From assembly GCF_052857255.1 (NCBI RefSeq), contig NC_135505.1:138544343-138608342 (forward strand): a stretch of 64,000 bases of DNA. The letters are read 5' to 3'. This document shows, in pieces, positions 21,508 through 31,625 of the stretch (position 1 is its first letter; each line of letters begins with the position of its first letter). This DNA is from Amblyomma americanum (lineage: Eukaryota; Arthropoda; Arachnida; Ixodida; Ixodidae). Made by a program: the position numbers and the translations under genes. A model generated the notes under the pieces. It was not told where the DNA came from. It made no database searches and saw only the letters and a program-made list of their open reading frames with translations.

Positions 21508-21521
21508 CCAATGCCTGGGAA

Positions 21522-21759
21522 CCACCGCCGCGGTGGCTAAGTGATTACGGCACTCGGCTACTGACCCGAAGGACGCGGGTTCGATCCCGGCCGCGGCGGT
21601 CGAATTTCGATGGGGCGAAATTCTACAGGCCCGTGTACTGTGCGATGTCAGTGCACGTAAAGGAACCCCATGTGGTCGATATTTCCGGAGCCCTTCACTA
21701 CGGCGTCCCTCATAGCCTAAGCCGCTTCGGGACGTTAAACCCTATAAAACCAAACCAAA
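21522..21759 (+). mobile_element. Second-type tick SINE, full length, with 14-bp duplication
   Basis: The best type-2 copy: head with B-box GGGTTCGATCCC, body CAGTGCACGTAAAGGAACCCC, then GGCGTCCCTCATAGCC and a CGTTAAACCC/CAAACCAAACC tail. Flanks CCAATGCCTGGGAA (21508-21521) and CCAATGCCTGAGAA (21760-21773) differ at one position. Confidence 0.92.
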
Positions 21760-21944
21760 CCAATGCCTGAGAATTGCTAGGTTCGTATTAATATTTCCGG
21801 GTCCACATGAAAACGTAAGCTTGACATCAATAATGCATTGATTTTTCTACCACACACTTTACGCTAGCGGCAGTTCTAGAGCCTTGCGCTGCAGCTTGAT
21901 TAATTAATGCAGCTGCGTACTAATTGCGCTCGGTTTTGCGGTTC

Positions 21945-22140
21945 AGACGACCGAACCTCAAATAGACGTCGTCTGCAAGTTCGAAATAGACGCGCCCAAG
22001 AACCTTCCGGCGGAGGAATGGTGTGATGGAAGTGACGAGAGAGGCGGGCACGGAAACTTCCGCGACAGCCGTCTTACGTCACGGGCGGCAGCCCTGAGCC
22101 GGGCGCTGACGTCATCACGTCACGTGACTGCAGGAGAGAC
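21945..22140. promoter_or_regulatory. Promoter-like CpG-rich block with HSE, CRE and E-box motifs
   Basis: GAAnnTTC heat-shock-type units occur at 22000-22007 and 22053-22060, with a TTCGAA overlap near 21980. TGACGTCA is at 22107-22114 and CACGTG at 22121-22126. The block is far more CpG-rich than the flanks. No TATA box or confirmed transcript start is visible. It may serve either strand. Confidence 0.4.
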
Positions 22141-22223
22141 CGACCCCGGGGGCTCAAGTTCATTGCGCGGATGCACCCCACCCCCACCCCGGAGATCTGC
22201 TTCCTGCGTAGACGCGCAATGCG

Positions 22224-22451
22224 GTGTTTTGTCCACTGGCGCGCCTTATCGTTTCTTCGTCTGTTTTTTTACCCCCCACCCTCTCCCTCTCTCTCGTCTT
22301 TTTTTTCCCTTTTTCCCAGCCTGCAGACGAAGGTACCATTCAGAAAGGGAAGTTTACCCTCAACGTCCTTTCCCGGGCTGAGCAATCGATACAGTGGGCC
22401 TTCCTTTGCTCTATCGACGAGCTCAGTGAACATTTTCTCCCTCTCCACTGA
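22224..22451 (+). CDS. Unrecognised 75-aa frame, possible terminal exon
   Basis: From about 22327 the frame reads ADEGTIQKGKFTLNVLSRAE and on through WAFLCSIDELSEHF to a stop, a composition more protein-like than most frames here. It is preceded by a long pyrimidine tract and two CAG acceptor-like sites (22320 and 22326 region), so it may be an exon starting there. Alternatively the whole frame starts at the ATG at 22224 with a hydrophobic leader. It lies just downstream of the promoter-like block. No domain is recognised and chance remains possible. Confidence 0.25.
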   Translation: MFCPLARLIVSSSVFLPPTLSLSLVFFFPFSQPADEGTIQKGKFTLNVLSRAEQSIQWAFLCSIDELSEHFLPLH

Positions 22452-22499
22452 GGTTCTTCAGGGAAGCAGACGACGCTAAATTGCGCACTTGAGGGCGGC

Positions 22500-22979
22500 T
22501 TACAGCTCTCTTTGTATCGGTTTTGCTTGCTCGGAAAATGAACCTCCGAAGAACACCTGCACGAAAGCGTTGTAAAGGCTACTTCGTGGTGCCTTGCGGC
22601 TACTGTCCACATCTGCTGATGTGTTTGCGCGTCTTGCCGTGTTTCTGACACTTTCGACGTCTGCTGCAAGTAGACGTTGCAGTATGTGTGGATTTACAAT
22701 TTGCAGACGATTGCGCAGTGTAGGTGTTGCAGTCCGGATATTACGTAGCTTCCGGTTCCTCGCTGCGGTATATCTCCCCGCGTCAGACCACAATTTTGTA
22801 ATCGCTGATGCATTCGCTCCTTTTTCAAGTCTTCGCTTTTCACATTCGAATGAGAGCAGGCTCAGAGATTTTGCAGTCGTAGAATGCAGAGATGACGTCA
22901 GGACCAAAAACACCGGAACGCTTGTGTTACCTTTCTTCAGTCTTTTTCTAATGGACTGAACAATTTGACCGTACCACAA
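22500..22979 (-). CDS. Unrecognised 159-aa open frame
   Basis: Open from an ATG at 22979 to a stop at 22500. The protein is basic (RKRLKKG start, many R/K), with no signal peptide and no family I know. A 121-aa frame lies opposite on the plus strand, so composition may explain both. It sits in the least repetitive part of the window, which is why it is listed. Confidence 0.2.
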   Translation of the reverse strand: MWYGQIVQSIRKRLKKGNTSVPVFLVLTSSLHSTTAKSLSLLSFECEKRRLEKGANASAITKLWSDAGRYTAARNRKLRNIRTATPTLRNRLQIVNPHILQRLLAADVESVRNTARRANTSADVDSSRKAPRSSLYNAFVQVFFGGSFSEQAKPIQREL

Positions 22980-23047
22980 CCCGATATAGCAATGACACGC
23001 ACTTTATTCGAACATATGCAAAGACTAGAGGCATATTCACTCTGTTA

Positions 23048-23308
23048 ATGCAACCAGATCTGACGTCACACCCCAAGCCAACCCTGCCGGCTTTGTCGCG
23101 AACATGCATATGCGTTACCCAGCAACATATGGCCGCGATGCTGAAAATGTTTATTAATAAATGTCAGCCTCTGGCCGAGGAACACGCCAAATGTGCTTTG
23201 GCATGGCAGCCGATGGCTAAGCGATGCCGCGACGTCATCGACCGCAAGCCCGAGGCCTGCAGCTCTGCTGCAGTAATTGATTTCACGTGCATCGCTCTTG
23301 ACGTTTGA
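23048..23308 (+). CDS. Unrecognised 86-aa open frame
   Basis: Contains six cysteines across the second half (for example NKCQPLAEEHAKCALAW and EACSSAAVIDFTC). There is no signal peptide. The codon content is not obviously biased. Coding status undecided. Confidence 0.15.
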   Translation: MQPDLTSHPKPTLPALSRTCICVTQQHMAAMLKMFINKCQPLAEEHAKCALAWQPMAKRCRDVIDRKPEACSSAAVIDFTCIALDV

Positions 23309-23825
23309 TCACCGAAAGAAGATGCGATACAACACCGACACCTTGCAGGTTACTCAAAGAGATCAATTACAAATAATTAGAGCATGCTAGAGAACTTGAT
23401 CAATCATTCTTTAATGAGGTAACCGCCTGGCTTGTAGTGCTACCTGAAAAGCAGTGCTTTGCAGGAATTATAGGATATTTATATAAAAAAAGACGTGTTT
23501 GAATAATATAACACGCTCTGTTTATACACGCTTGCGCGCGTATACGGGAGAAGTTCACAACGCCCACCAGCCATTCGCGTTGTTTTTCTGCTTCTAGCAG
23601 ACGACGGCGGCGCGTTTGCAGAGGAAACGGGAGAAGTCGGTGCGAGGACCTTGAAACACGAAATGAACAACCACGAGCAAGACGAAAAGAGATAAAAAAA
23701 AAAAAGAAAGAAAGACGGCTAGTTCAGAATCGCTGCTTCGTCGCGAGCAAGTGAACACACAAATCGAAGGTAAGTGGGCGAGGGGAGTTGTTTGGAGACG
23801 TGTCCCATAGCCGGCGCCAGGAGTA

Positions 23826-24110
23826 ATGCACCCCGCATACGCGGCGCAAGCGCCGCAGTACGGTGAATCACTGCGGCAGGCGAGAAGCGCGCCAGTGCGG
23901 TCGTCTGCTACCATTGGACGTGCAGACGGCCGCTCTGCGTCTCGTCGTCTGCTAGCGTATGTACTACTGCTGCATACCGCATTCCAGGTGGAGGCGGCCT
24001 TTGCTGCTTACTCGGTTATCCGTCGCTTATATTTGATTTTTCTTTTTTATTTATTCGAATGCCTTGGAAGCGTCTCTGGAGAGAGTCAGGCCGTGTATAA
24101 GGCCTCGTAG
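23826..24110 (+). CDS. Unrecognised 94-aa frame with internal hydrophobic segment
   Basis: Residues of the middle part read RRLLAYVLLLHTAFQVEAAFA, a good signal-anchor or signal-peptide core, but the nearest ATG is about 40 codons upstream. A second hydrophobic run (LIFLFYLFECL) follows. A pair of 12-bp inverted repeats, CTAGCAGACGAC (23594-23605) and GTCGTCTGCTAG (23943-23954), flanks the upstream area. No family is recognised. Confidence 0.2.
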   Translation: MHPAYAAQAPQYGESLRQARSAPVRSSATIGRADGRSASRRLLAYVLLLHTAFQVEAAFAAYSVIRRLYLIFLFYLFECLGSVSGESQAVYKAS

Positions 24111-24346
24111 TTCAATTCCCTCGCGAGGATCCCGCAATTAGCGGCGTTGGTCGTGAAGCCGTCGATTACTCTTGACAGTGTGTACTACTACGTCCTAGCT
24201 AGCCGTGATGGCGCGTCGTAGAAGGATGCGTAATTGCATATCGATTCTTTCCCTTTTACTTCTTTTTTAACTTGGGGACCTACCTATGCGGGGAACACCG
24301 AAGATCTTCTTGATATTCGAATCCGCAAAGAAAACACAGCTCACCC

Positions 24347-24931
24347 TTGCATCGATCCGTTGTTTCTTTGGTTTATCTGTTATTTTATTGGGGATCCTCA
24401 GCGCTAAAGCACGGTAGCTGCGGGTTGGGTTCGATATGCCTTGCCAAGGAAAGGGCAACCACAAATATGCTTTGCCGGGTACGTATTGATTCGATTCCAA
24501 GAACGTTCGATCTCCTGCGCAATGTTCACGAGGTGGTGTCGACGTACGCTTTGAAACTTGCTCGCACAAGGGGTATTAACTTGAAAGCGCTCATCGTATT
24601 CTATTTTTGCCTATTTGCCAGCAGTGGCACAGTTCAAGTTGTAATTTCTTCGAAACTTGTTTATTCCTGCGTTTCGCCTGCATACATGCGCATCCTCCGA
24701 CAACTCCTCTTATGTTATTTGGGATTGCGGGAACCGGTTTATCTCGCTCTTTCTATTCGCGCTGCCAATTTGTCGTACATATTTCAGTGCAAGTACCTTT
24801 GTGCGCACTGCACGCAACTTTGGAACGATGAGCAGACGACCGCGTCCGGCCGCTCCCTCGCTGTCCTGTCGACTGCGCCACTACTCGTCCGGCGGCGTGT
24901 TTCGTGTCTGTACGTCACCGGAGGTTTGTAA
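24347..24931 (+). CDS. Unrecognised 194-aa open frame
   Basis: The longest frame in the window not explained by a known repeat, apart from the RNase H frame. It is rich in L, V, C and R, with hydrophobic stretches (SVVSLVYLLFYWG; LIVFYFCLFASSG). Two other frames overlap it on the same strand (24607-24831 and 24657-25043), which weakens the case. No domain or splice signal decides the matter. Confidence 0.2.
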   Translation: MHRSVVSLVYLLFYWGSSALKHGSCGLGSICLAKERATTNMLCRVRIDSIPRTFDLLRNVHEVVSTYALKLARTRGINLKALIVFYFCLFASSGTVQVVISSKLVYSCVSPAYMRILRQLLLCYLGLREPVYLALSIRAANLSYIFQCKYLCAHCTQLWNDEQTTASGRSLAVLSTAPLLVRRRVSCLYVTGGL

Positions 24932-25563
24932 TGCTGGAGACGTGACGGCGCCTCATTTGACTTCGCGCAACGCACACCTCGTGTTTATGATTACCTCCGA
25001 TTCTGCGGTAGGGTGCAAGGGCTGGACTAGAGGTGCAACGTAACTGTGTCCACTTTCCCGAGTCACTGTTTAGTAGTCGTGAATTCAAGTTTATTAAAAA
25101 GCCCCGCTTAATTCCAGCTGTGAATAGTTCACACTGGTTTCGGACCCTACGGATTTCCAGTTATCGAGAGTCAGCTTTAGTAATACTTCACGAGTATTTT
25201 CACTCTCAGTTCTCGTCTTACAAACCTAAGGCCGTTGCGACAGATGATGAATTCTATTCCTTAGTAGGTCCTAGACCCCACACATTTCGAAGTCATTCAA
25301 CAGCTTCCAATGACAGCCAACACATCTTAAACTTCAAATAAGGGTTCTACACAAAACATTCGAGAAACGCATCAGCAGAAATGAAATCTAGTAATAATAC
25401 TACAATAGGACGCACAGTGCCATCGAAAGCTCATCAAAGATATATGACATGAGTGTACAAGAACCGTGGCTATAGAATGTTGAAACTGGGAGGCATTATA
25501 GCGGATCCCCATGTCTATGTATGCCGTAAAGTATCTCATTAGTTGCGACAATATCCGCCTTAC

Positions 25564-25653
25564 CCAAACTTCGTCACGAGTCCGCAGCTTTAGTTCGCGC
25601 AAGTCTTTATTTTGGAAATAGGGCAGATATCTTGAACTGTCATACCAAGACCC
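25564..25653 (-). CDS. Candidate 90-bp internal exon
   Basis: On the minus strand a strong acceptor (TTTCTGTTCTGCCTGCAG, ending at 25654) precedes an open 30-codon segment beginning GSWYDSSRYLPYFQNKD and ending RTRDEVW. It is followed directly by GTAAGG (25558-25563), a good donor. Both junctions are phase 0. The frame is open beyond both ends (25372-25713). I do not recognise the peptide. The match of both splice sites to an open frame suggests an exon of a minus-strand gene; neighbouring exons are not identified. Confidence 0.3.
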
Positions 25654-25949
25654 CTGCAGGCAGAACAGAAACAAGCATTCCGCTAAACCACTCATTACCG
25701 CTGCCTCAGACAACGTGACGAATTCGAAGCTACTTAATGTCTGCAGTGAACAACAATTTGACCATTATACAAATATATATCGGTGAATACAAAAAAAAAG
25801 AGAACGGAAATGAAATCGCAACACGAACACTCCCTTCGGTGCCAGGTTATACGTATTTTGGCATGCGTCAATATTTCATTACCGCAGCAAAAGCTTTTCC
25901 TCTTCCAGGAGAAGCCCAATTTTCTTTCCGAATGTGGGACAAGTTTTGG

Positions 25950-26887
25950 CACTCACGTTCGTGTTAAATTATTAGCGTCACCCCTCTCTCGAGACAAGGC
26001 AGTGTGTGTACCGAGTTTGAAAAGAAACAATAACAGAACAAACACTAAGGCCCGGAGTGACACTTCCAAAGAAGAAACGCATGTACTTCCAAGAAGGGAG
26101 GAAAACCAATCAATTGGCCTGACGGAAATTTCAAGAAAGCAAGGGCTAACAGTGACAAAGTCACAGAAAAGAAAACACAGACCCGGCTGCGCCTGCCTCA
26201 CAGCTATAGGCCCGCGGTTAAAAAAAATGAAATAAAATGAACGACAAGCAGAAGAAGGAAAGGGAAACAAGCCTGTCTGCGGAGACATTGTTCCCAGATG
26301 GCACTGCGTAAGTCTCGTGTCCCGGGTCGGCGCCGATCGCAGGAGACGGCTGGAAGGACCATCCATCATTGCGACCGTCGCAGAAGAAAAAGGACCGTCT
26401 GCATCGGCGGTGAGGAACCCTCCGACGCTGTCTTCTGCTCTTCACGTATATACTCACCAAGTGCGCAGACGTATGCAACTGCGTCGTCGACTGTGGATGG
26501 ACTTTACATAAACTGTGACATAAACTTACGTGCTCAGGAAATCGAGGCGGAAATTGGTTTTTGTAGAAAGGAAAGGAAATGGGCAGAAATTGTCTCACTA
26601 CTCGGCGGGCATACGAACGATGGCAGCCTATACCCATGCACACTCTCTCCACATTCTTGCTAATTGCGGTGTCAGCCCAATGAAAACCCTCCATGGTGTT
26701 CAGCCGTTATTTGTGCAGACCGGATACAGTTTCTACTAATCTGCCAATAGAGATCTCTTCAGAATACGTGATTCTAACCGGTATTGTGAAGGCCGCGCCA
26801 TCTAGCGTATCTGCAATTTGTTTACGATAAGAGAAAACGGAAGCACAAAAATACTGGCTTCAAACAAGTTTAAACGCTGATGTCACT
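25950..26887. other. Unassigned stretch
   Basis: Overlapping frames of 120-158 codons on both strands (25953-26694) show no recognisable domain. No repeat family is seen. Confidence 0.35.
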
Positions 26888-27175
26888 GATGGTGGTGGTA
26901 AAACTTTATTGGATGCACTGGGGCCGGTTTTAGAGCAGAGTGGAAGGTTTCACCGTTCCCTTGCCTGGGTGGTAGTCCTCATTCCGGGACACCATTGGCG
27001 GTAGCTGCTGCCCGCGCTCCATGAATCAGAGCCCTCTGGGACTCTAGGTACAAGGAGCTGGACAAGGTCGCTTCTCAGCTGTCTCTCGTTGTCTGATTTA
27101 CTCTCTTTATTTGCAGATTTTTCTGGCAGGCCCATACCATATGACATGCGTCTGCCCACTTCTCATAAAATTTAC
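26888..27175 (-). pseudogene. I-clade LINE, decayed 3' end
   Basis: Minus-strand translation shows, in different frames, a zinc-knuckle remnant (VWACQK), then QRALIHGARAAATANGVPE and a stop. The 3' end has CAATAAAGTTTTACCACC followed by CACCATCA. It is the same broad family as the copy at 15736-16659. Frameshifts make it non-functional. Confidence 0.7.
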
Positions 27176-27460
27176 AGTACCCCAAAAAAAGTTGGGTCTA
27201 TGTGTTTTAGAATCGCGGGGCTTAGAAATGACCCCGTTTGCAGCCTTCTGAGATGTCGTTCCTGATTTTTTCCTTTATGTGCAAGTATTCCTGGCAGTAC
27301 TATAATGGTGCCGAAGAGGGTTAGCGCAGTGTCTCTCACCCTCCAATATAATCAAATGTATTTTATTGATTTCATTAAAGCAAAAACTTTATGGACACTA
27401 TTGGGTCCCGTAGCCAGGGAGTATGTTATGGGTCCAAAACGTAAAAAATTATCCACTTCT

Positions 27461-27556
27461 TCAAGAATCCTTCGCGCCCCGAGGCGTCAAGGCTTCTGAC
27501 CAAGGTTGTGCAAGTAAAAACGCACACAAGCTCAAGCAACCCCAATTCGTTATCAT
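27461..27556 (-). CDS. Possible small secreted peptide or signal-peptide exon
   Basis: The ATG at 27556 opens a 31-codon frame, MITNWGCLSLCAFLLAQP then WSEALTPRGAKDS and a stop. The first 22 residues are a good signal peptide (cleavage likely after SEA). Upstream on the minus strand the DNA is CpG-rich (27560-27900), as expected for a promoter and 5' UTR; the frame is also open upstream for 116 codons. No clear donor lies inside it, so it is either a tiny secreted peptide, an exon with a weak donor, or chance. Confidence 0.3.
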   Translation of the reverse strand: MITNWGCLSLCAFLLAQPWSEALTPRGAKDS

Positions 27557-27559
27557 TAC

Positions 27560-28020
27560 GCTCCGCTGCACGCTTCTAAGGTTGACGTTATGAACACTTG
27601 GATTCGTGCCCTTTCCGCCTCTACGCGCCGGTCGCGTACGGGCACATGCAGTGACGTTTCGCCACAAAGCGGGACGCTGTGACTCAAAGGTCCCACCCAC
27701 ACGTTTCCGGGTGCATCGCCGGAGACCGGCGTTGCCTCGTCTAGCGCCGACTCGCCAACACGCGATAGCCGCACAATGGCGGTGGGAGAGCTTGTTTTCG
27801 ACCGGGGACCGCGGACGGCTGTCTCTTTCCCTTTCCCTCGCGTATTCTTTTCGCCGGCGTTGCGTCAGGGTTCCCTTGTCGGCGCCGAGACGAGTGGAGG
27901 TCACACTCGATCATCATTCGCCGGTCCCCCCCCCAACCACACCCTCGTCGCGTCAGGCGCCGCGAAAACTTGGGCTGTTCTCGCACGGAACGTGCGAACA
28001 GCCTTTCGATTTTCTTGGAG
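27560..28020. promoter_or_regulatory. CpG-rich block, possible promoter
   Basis: High CpG with ACAATGGCGG (YY1-like) at about 27773-27782 on the plus strand. Long frames on both strands (147 aa each) follow from composition. It could drive the minus-strand signal-peptide frame or a plus-strand transcript. Confidence 0.25.
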
Positions 28021-28039
28021 CTGACTTGCGTGATATTCA

Positions 28040-28697
28040 TTTGGGCTAGTTGGTTGTAGCAGTGAAACATATTGACTAGCGCAAACACAGACAGGGACCA
28101 AAGTAAGAGAAGAGACAGTAGTAGAAAACATTTATTCCAAAAAGGTAGGATAGAGAGGCGAAAATACAGATTTTGAATTTTCGCCTGGCCCCGCCGCGGT
28201 GGCTCAGTGGTTAGGGCGCTCGACTACTGATCCGGAGTTCCCGGGTTCGAACCCGACCGCGGCGGCTGCGTTTTTATGGAGGAAAAACGCTAAGGCGCCC
28301 GTGTGCTGTGCGATGTCAGTGCACGTTAAAGATCCCCAGGTGGTCGAAATTATTCCGGAGCCCTCCACTACGGACCTATTCGTTCCGATCTTCTTTCACT
28401 CCCTCCTTTATCCCTTCCCTTACGGCGCGGTTCAGGTGTCCAACGATATATGAGACAGATACTGCGCCATTTCCATTCCACCAAAAACCAATTATTATTA
28501 TTATTATTATTTTCGCCTCTCTATCCTACCTTTTTGGAATAACTGCTACAACCAACCAGCCCAAATGAAAGCCTTAGCATTTACTATTTCTCGTACAATG
28601 GGCCCTGTCCTTCCCTCTGTTGCAAGTCTAGCGTGTGTCCTGTCTCTTCTCTTGCTTTGGTCCTCCCTGTCTGTGTTTGCGCTAGTCAATGTGTTTG
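28040..28697. mobile_element. Inverted-repeat element (copy H2), split by a SINE
   Basis: The 32 bases at 28132-28163 are exactly complementary to 28510-28542. The outer blocks also pair: 28040-28062 with 28543-28567 (CAACCAGCCCAAATGA side), and 28065-28118 with about 28639-28697 (TGTGTTTGCGCTAGTCAAT). However, on the right the order of these two blocks is swapped. The motif TGGGCTAGTTGGT is shared with the hairpin elements. Confidence 0.65.
28187..28508 (+). mobile_element. Ruka-type SINE with 10-bp duplication
   Basis: Full-length copy in the loop of the inverted-repeat element; duplication ATTTTCGCCT at 28177-28186 and 28509-28518. The pyrimidine region is altered (CCTATTCGTTCCGATC). Confidence 0.93.
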
Positions 28698-28792
28698 ACG
28701 TGCGTGACCCGGTTTTCAGAGAACTGGAGACCGCGGACAGATCGCTTCTTCGAAAAAGCGGTCCTTCTCAGACGATACTTGAGATTTCTAGC

Positions 28793-28945
28793 ATAGCGTG
28801 GACCACCACCGTGCTACCGCTTACCGCCGACGTGTGCCGTCATTGAGCATGCGTAGTTCACTCTGTGGGCACCAGGTGGCGCCACGTGCTAGATTCAACA
28901 TGCACGTCGGGACCAATCAGCGTATGTACACTGACGGTGTGCAGT
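28793..28945 (+). mobile_element. CCAAT-bearing MITE, diverged copy
   Basis: Shares with 36163-36345 the start TAGCATAGCG, a GCTACCGCTTACC block, AGGTGGCGCCACGT, and GTCGGGACCAATCAGCGT. The right terminal repeat is degraded. Confidence 0.6.
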
Positions 28946-30406
28946 GATGGCGTCAGCATGCGCTGTCCTATTTAGCATGGACTACTTAGCATGGGTACAG
29001 CAATTAAATTGCGCTGTTTTAGTTTTTTTTTCAGGTGTCCTTTTGCTGTAATGAATTCTGTCAGATTAAGAGTAGGTGTTGACTAAATATCGCTGGCTTA
29101 GAAATTTAACGATAAGAAGAGCCTGGTCCTGGAGAATGGTTGTAACTCCGGACCTAACCTTTCCCAGTCGAAAAAAACGCGGCAGAAGAGTGTCAAAAAT
29201 ACGAAAAACTGTTTTGTCGTTTTCTGGTACCGACAGTTCTTTTTTTCTGTTGCTTTGAGCTATTTTTGTGTAGTACTGTAGTTTATTCTGCAGTACCTTT
29301 CAGTAGTCCGCAGTTGTGAAGTTCTTTTCTATACTAACTACACAAAATTCTGTTGTTACTACAAAAATTTCTGTCGTTACTGCAAGTTCAAGGGGCGCAA
29401 ACAACACAGAAAATTGGTTGTAAAGACTAATTTTTTTGTTGTTTTTTGACTCGGTGTTGTCTCTGAGCAGATGTGTACGACGCTTGCCCGCTCAAAAGAA
29501 TATAAAACCGCGCCGAGTTTTTATCGCCACATAACGAATCGTAATTTCGCAGACGAGTTCTAAAATAGAAATCAGGCTCGGCATGCTAAACCATGACTTG
29601 AAATTCAGGCTGATTTGCTTGTCGCGAACAAGACGCAACCGATCGAAATGGGCTAAACAATTCACCAAACTCTCCTGGCTCTAACCTTAGCGTATATTTG
29701 ATATGCTCGAAAGAAAATATCTTAATTTAAATATGTTCCATATTACATGACTTCAAAGAACGGAGCGCCCTCATGACGTAAGTTAAGCGAGAGATACATA
29801 CTCCAACGCTGACATTCGCTAGCTCCTTAATTCTAGTACAGGAGAAAAGAGTGTTACGAAGAACAGTTGAAAATAATAAAAAAACTGGGTGTCATCTGCG
29901 CAGACAAACTCATTGTCGCGTGGTTGCTGATGTGACAATACGCCAAAATGATTTGTTTTTTTTTCTGTTGTAAAATTACAATGTAGTCGATGGGACCGAA
30001 TTCCGAATATGACTCGAGAGTATATGTACTGCAGTTAGCTTCCAACTGACCCCCTTCTCAGCGTAGTGGCACTGCCTGGCCGTGCTAATTTTCATCAACT
30101 CTTCCGCACCTGCTCTTGCCTCGCCTTCTAATCGCTAGAGGCGTAAAACTGGCCCGCATTTAGCCTGAGAGGGATACTCAAAGGCCACGTGCAGCATTCG
30201 CAGCCATATTCTTTCTCATTTTGTCGCGCGGCTTTTCGTCGGCCTTAGTACTTTGACACAACGCAGTGGTGTATTGCAAGTACTGTCCTCAATCAAATCC
30301 TGTAACTAGTTGCCGCTGCAAGGGAGGGGTGGCCTCGTCAGGCTTGAAACCGCCTTTAGCCTACTTACCTAGGACAAATTTTGTAAATTTTTGTCCCAAA
30401 TATAGT
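28946..30406. other. Spacer with a short ACAGAAATT-type palindromic patch
   Basis: Between 29270 and 29420 short units such as ACAAAATTCTGTTGT and TTTCTGTCGTTACTGC recur; they match the denser array at 61990-62225. A TATAAAA box at 29501-29507 precedes a GC-rich start-like stretch, but no ORF of note follows. The rest is unassigned. Confidence 0.4.
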
Positions 30407-30467
<61 letters not shown>

Positions 30468-30495
30468 CACTACTACTACCACCACCACCACCACC
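30407..30495. repeat. (TAC)n microsatellite grading into (CAC)n
   Basis: About 27 trinucleotide units. The 79-aa poly-leucine frame across it is an artefact. Confidence 0.95.
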
Positions 30496-30790
30496 AGGGG
30501 CGTAGCCAGGGGGGGGGGGGCTTATGGGGCTTCAGCCCCCCCCCCCCCGAAATTTTTTCGAACTCTCAAGCATCACTGACTAAAACAACCACCGGCGGCG
30601 GAAGTCATTCTGGATTTTGTCACCTACAGTGTCTTTTTCAGAGTAGAAAAGACATTTTGGCGCGAACATTGCTAACTCGGTTTGGATTTCGTGGCAACTC
30701 TTATGCACCTGGAGTCATGTAACGCAAGGGGCCCCATCCTAGCACAAACTTTCAAGGGCCTTTCGATGGCTCGCTGTTGCGACTAAAATT
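30496..30790 (+). mobile_element. hAT-like DNA transposon end (solo terminus)
   Basis: Begins CAGGGGCGTAGCCAGG, then a G run, GGGGCTTCAGCC, a C run and GAAATTTTTTCG, the classic layout of many hAT-superfamily ends with facing G and C tracts. No matching opposite end is visible in the window, so only a fragment remains. The right limit is arbitrary. Confidence 0.6.
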
Positions 30791-31339
30791 TCGATGCAGC
30801 ACACTGGAACGAAGGACAGCGTCATTGAGAGTTTTCCCTGGCCGTAGCATATGTATACAAAAATGTAAAAGTTCTTGAACGACCAACATTCATTAGAATG
30901 TTTGTCCTCTAGTTGCTAATTTCGTGGCCTTTACGTTTTTCATATCAGCGGCATGTACTGCTTTGCTGGTCCCGGACAGATATAGTTCTAGACTTCGTGT
31001 GACATTTTCTTTACTTATAAAATACGCAAAAACATGGAAGCATTGGTATCAGTTATGTCTGCCACGAGTGAACGATAAGGGTATATAGTTGGTATGACAT
31101 GATTACAAGACATAAAAACTGAGCAGGGGACAATTTCTCTGCCACTAAAATAGCCTGCTCATCTTAGAAAACTTCGTGAAGAAATTTGACCCGCGCAGTA
31201 ATGTTATGAATATATAATGCCAACAGCCGTGACGCCGTGGAAGCTGCGCAAAGGCTGAACTATTGTCTAGAAGCAGCGATTACGTGTTTTCAGCGACTTA
31301 ATTGCTTTGCACAGGAATGAGGATGACAATATTGTAGAC
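30791..31339. other. Unassigned stretch
   Basis: Nothing recognised; could be interior of the hAT-like fragment to the left. Confidence 0.3.
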
Positions 31340-31436
31340 TCGGGTTGGGTCCCGGCCGCGGCGGCCCATTTCAATGGAGGCGAAATTCTAGAGGCCCGTG
31401 TACTGATACTGCGCCATTTCCTTCCCCAAAAAACCA

Positions 31437-31505
<69 letters not shown>

Positions 31506-31625
31506 TACTGTGCGATGTCAGTGCACGTTAAAGAACCCCAGGTGGTCGAAGTTATTCCAGAGCCCTCCACTACGGCGTCCCTCATTGCCTGAGTCACTTT
31601 CGGACGTTAAGCCCCCATAAACCAA
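31340..31625 (+). mobile_element. Second-type tick SINE, interrupted by a Ruka tail
   Basis: The left part (31340-31405: B-box remnant GGGTTGGGTCCC and body start) and right part (31506-31625: TGTGCGATGTCAGTGCACG to CGTTAAGCCC) are one type-2 SINE. It is interrupted at CCGTGTACTG by the fragment listed next. Confidence 0.85.
31406..31505 (+). mobile_element. Extremely 5'-truncated Ruka insertion, mostly (ATT)n
   Basis: Only the last ~30 bases of Ruka (ATACTGCGCCATTTCC through ACCAATT) plus about 22 ATT units. TACTG is repeated at 31401-31405 and 31506-31510 as a short target duplication. Confidence 0.8.

Noticed and set aside
23594..23954. DNA transposon defined by CTAGCAGACGAC inverted repeats
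   Set aside because: The 12-bp inverted pair is exact, but the flanks beyond it do not match as terminal repeats and no target duplication is visible.
24100..24135. tRNA-like GTTCAATTCC motif
   Set aside because: Only a B-box-like string; no A-box or cloverleaf pairing around it.
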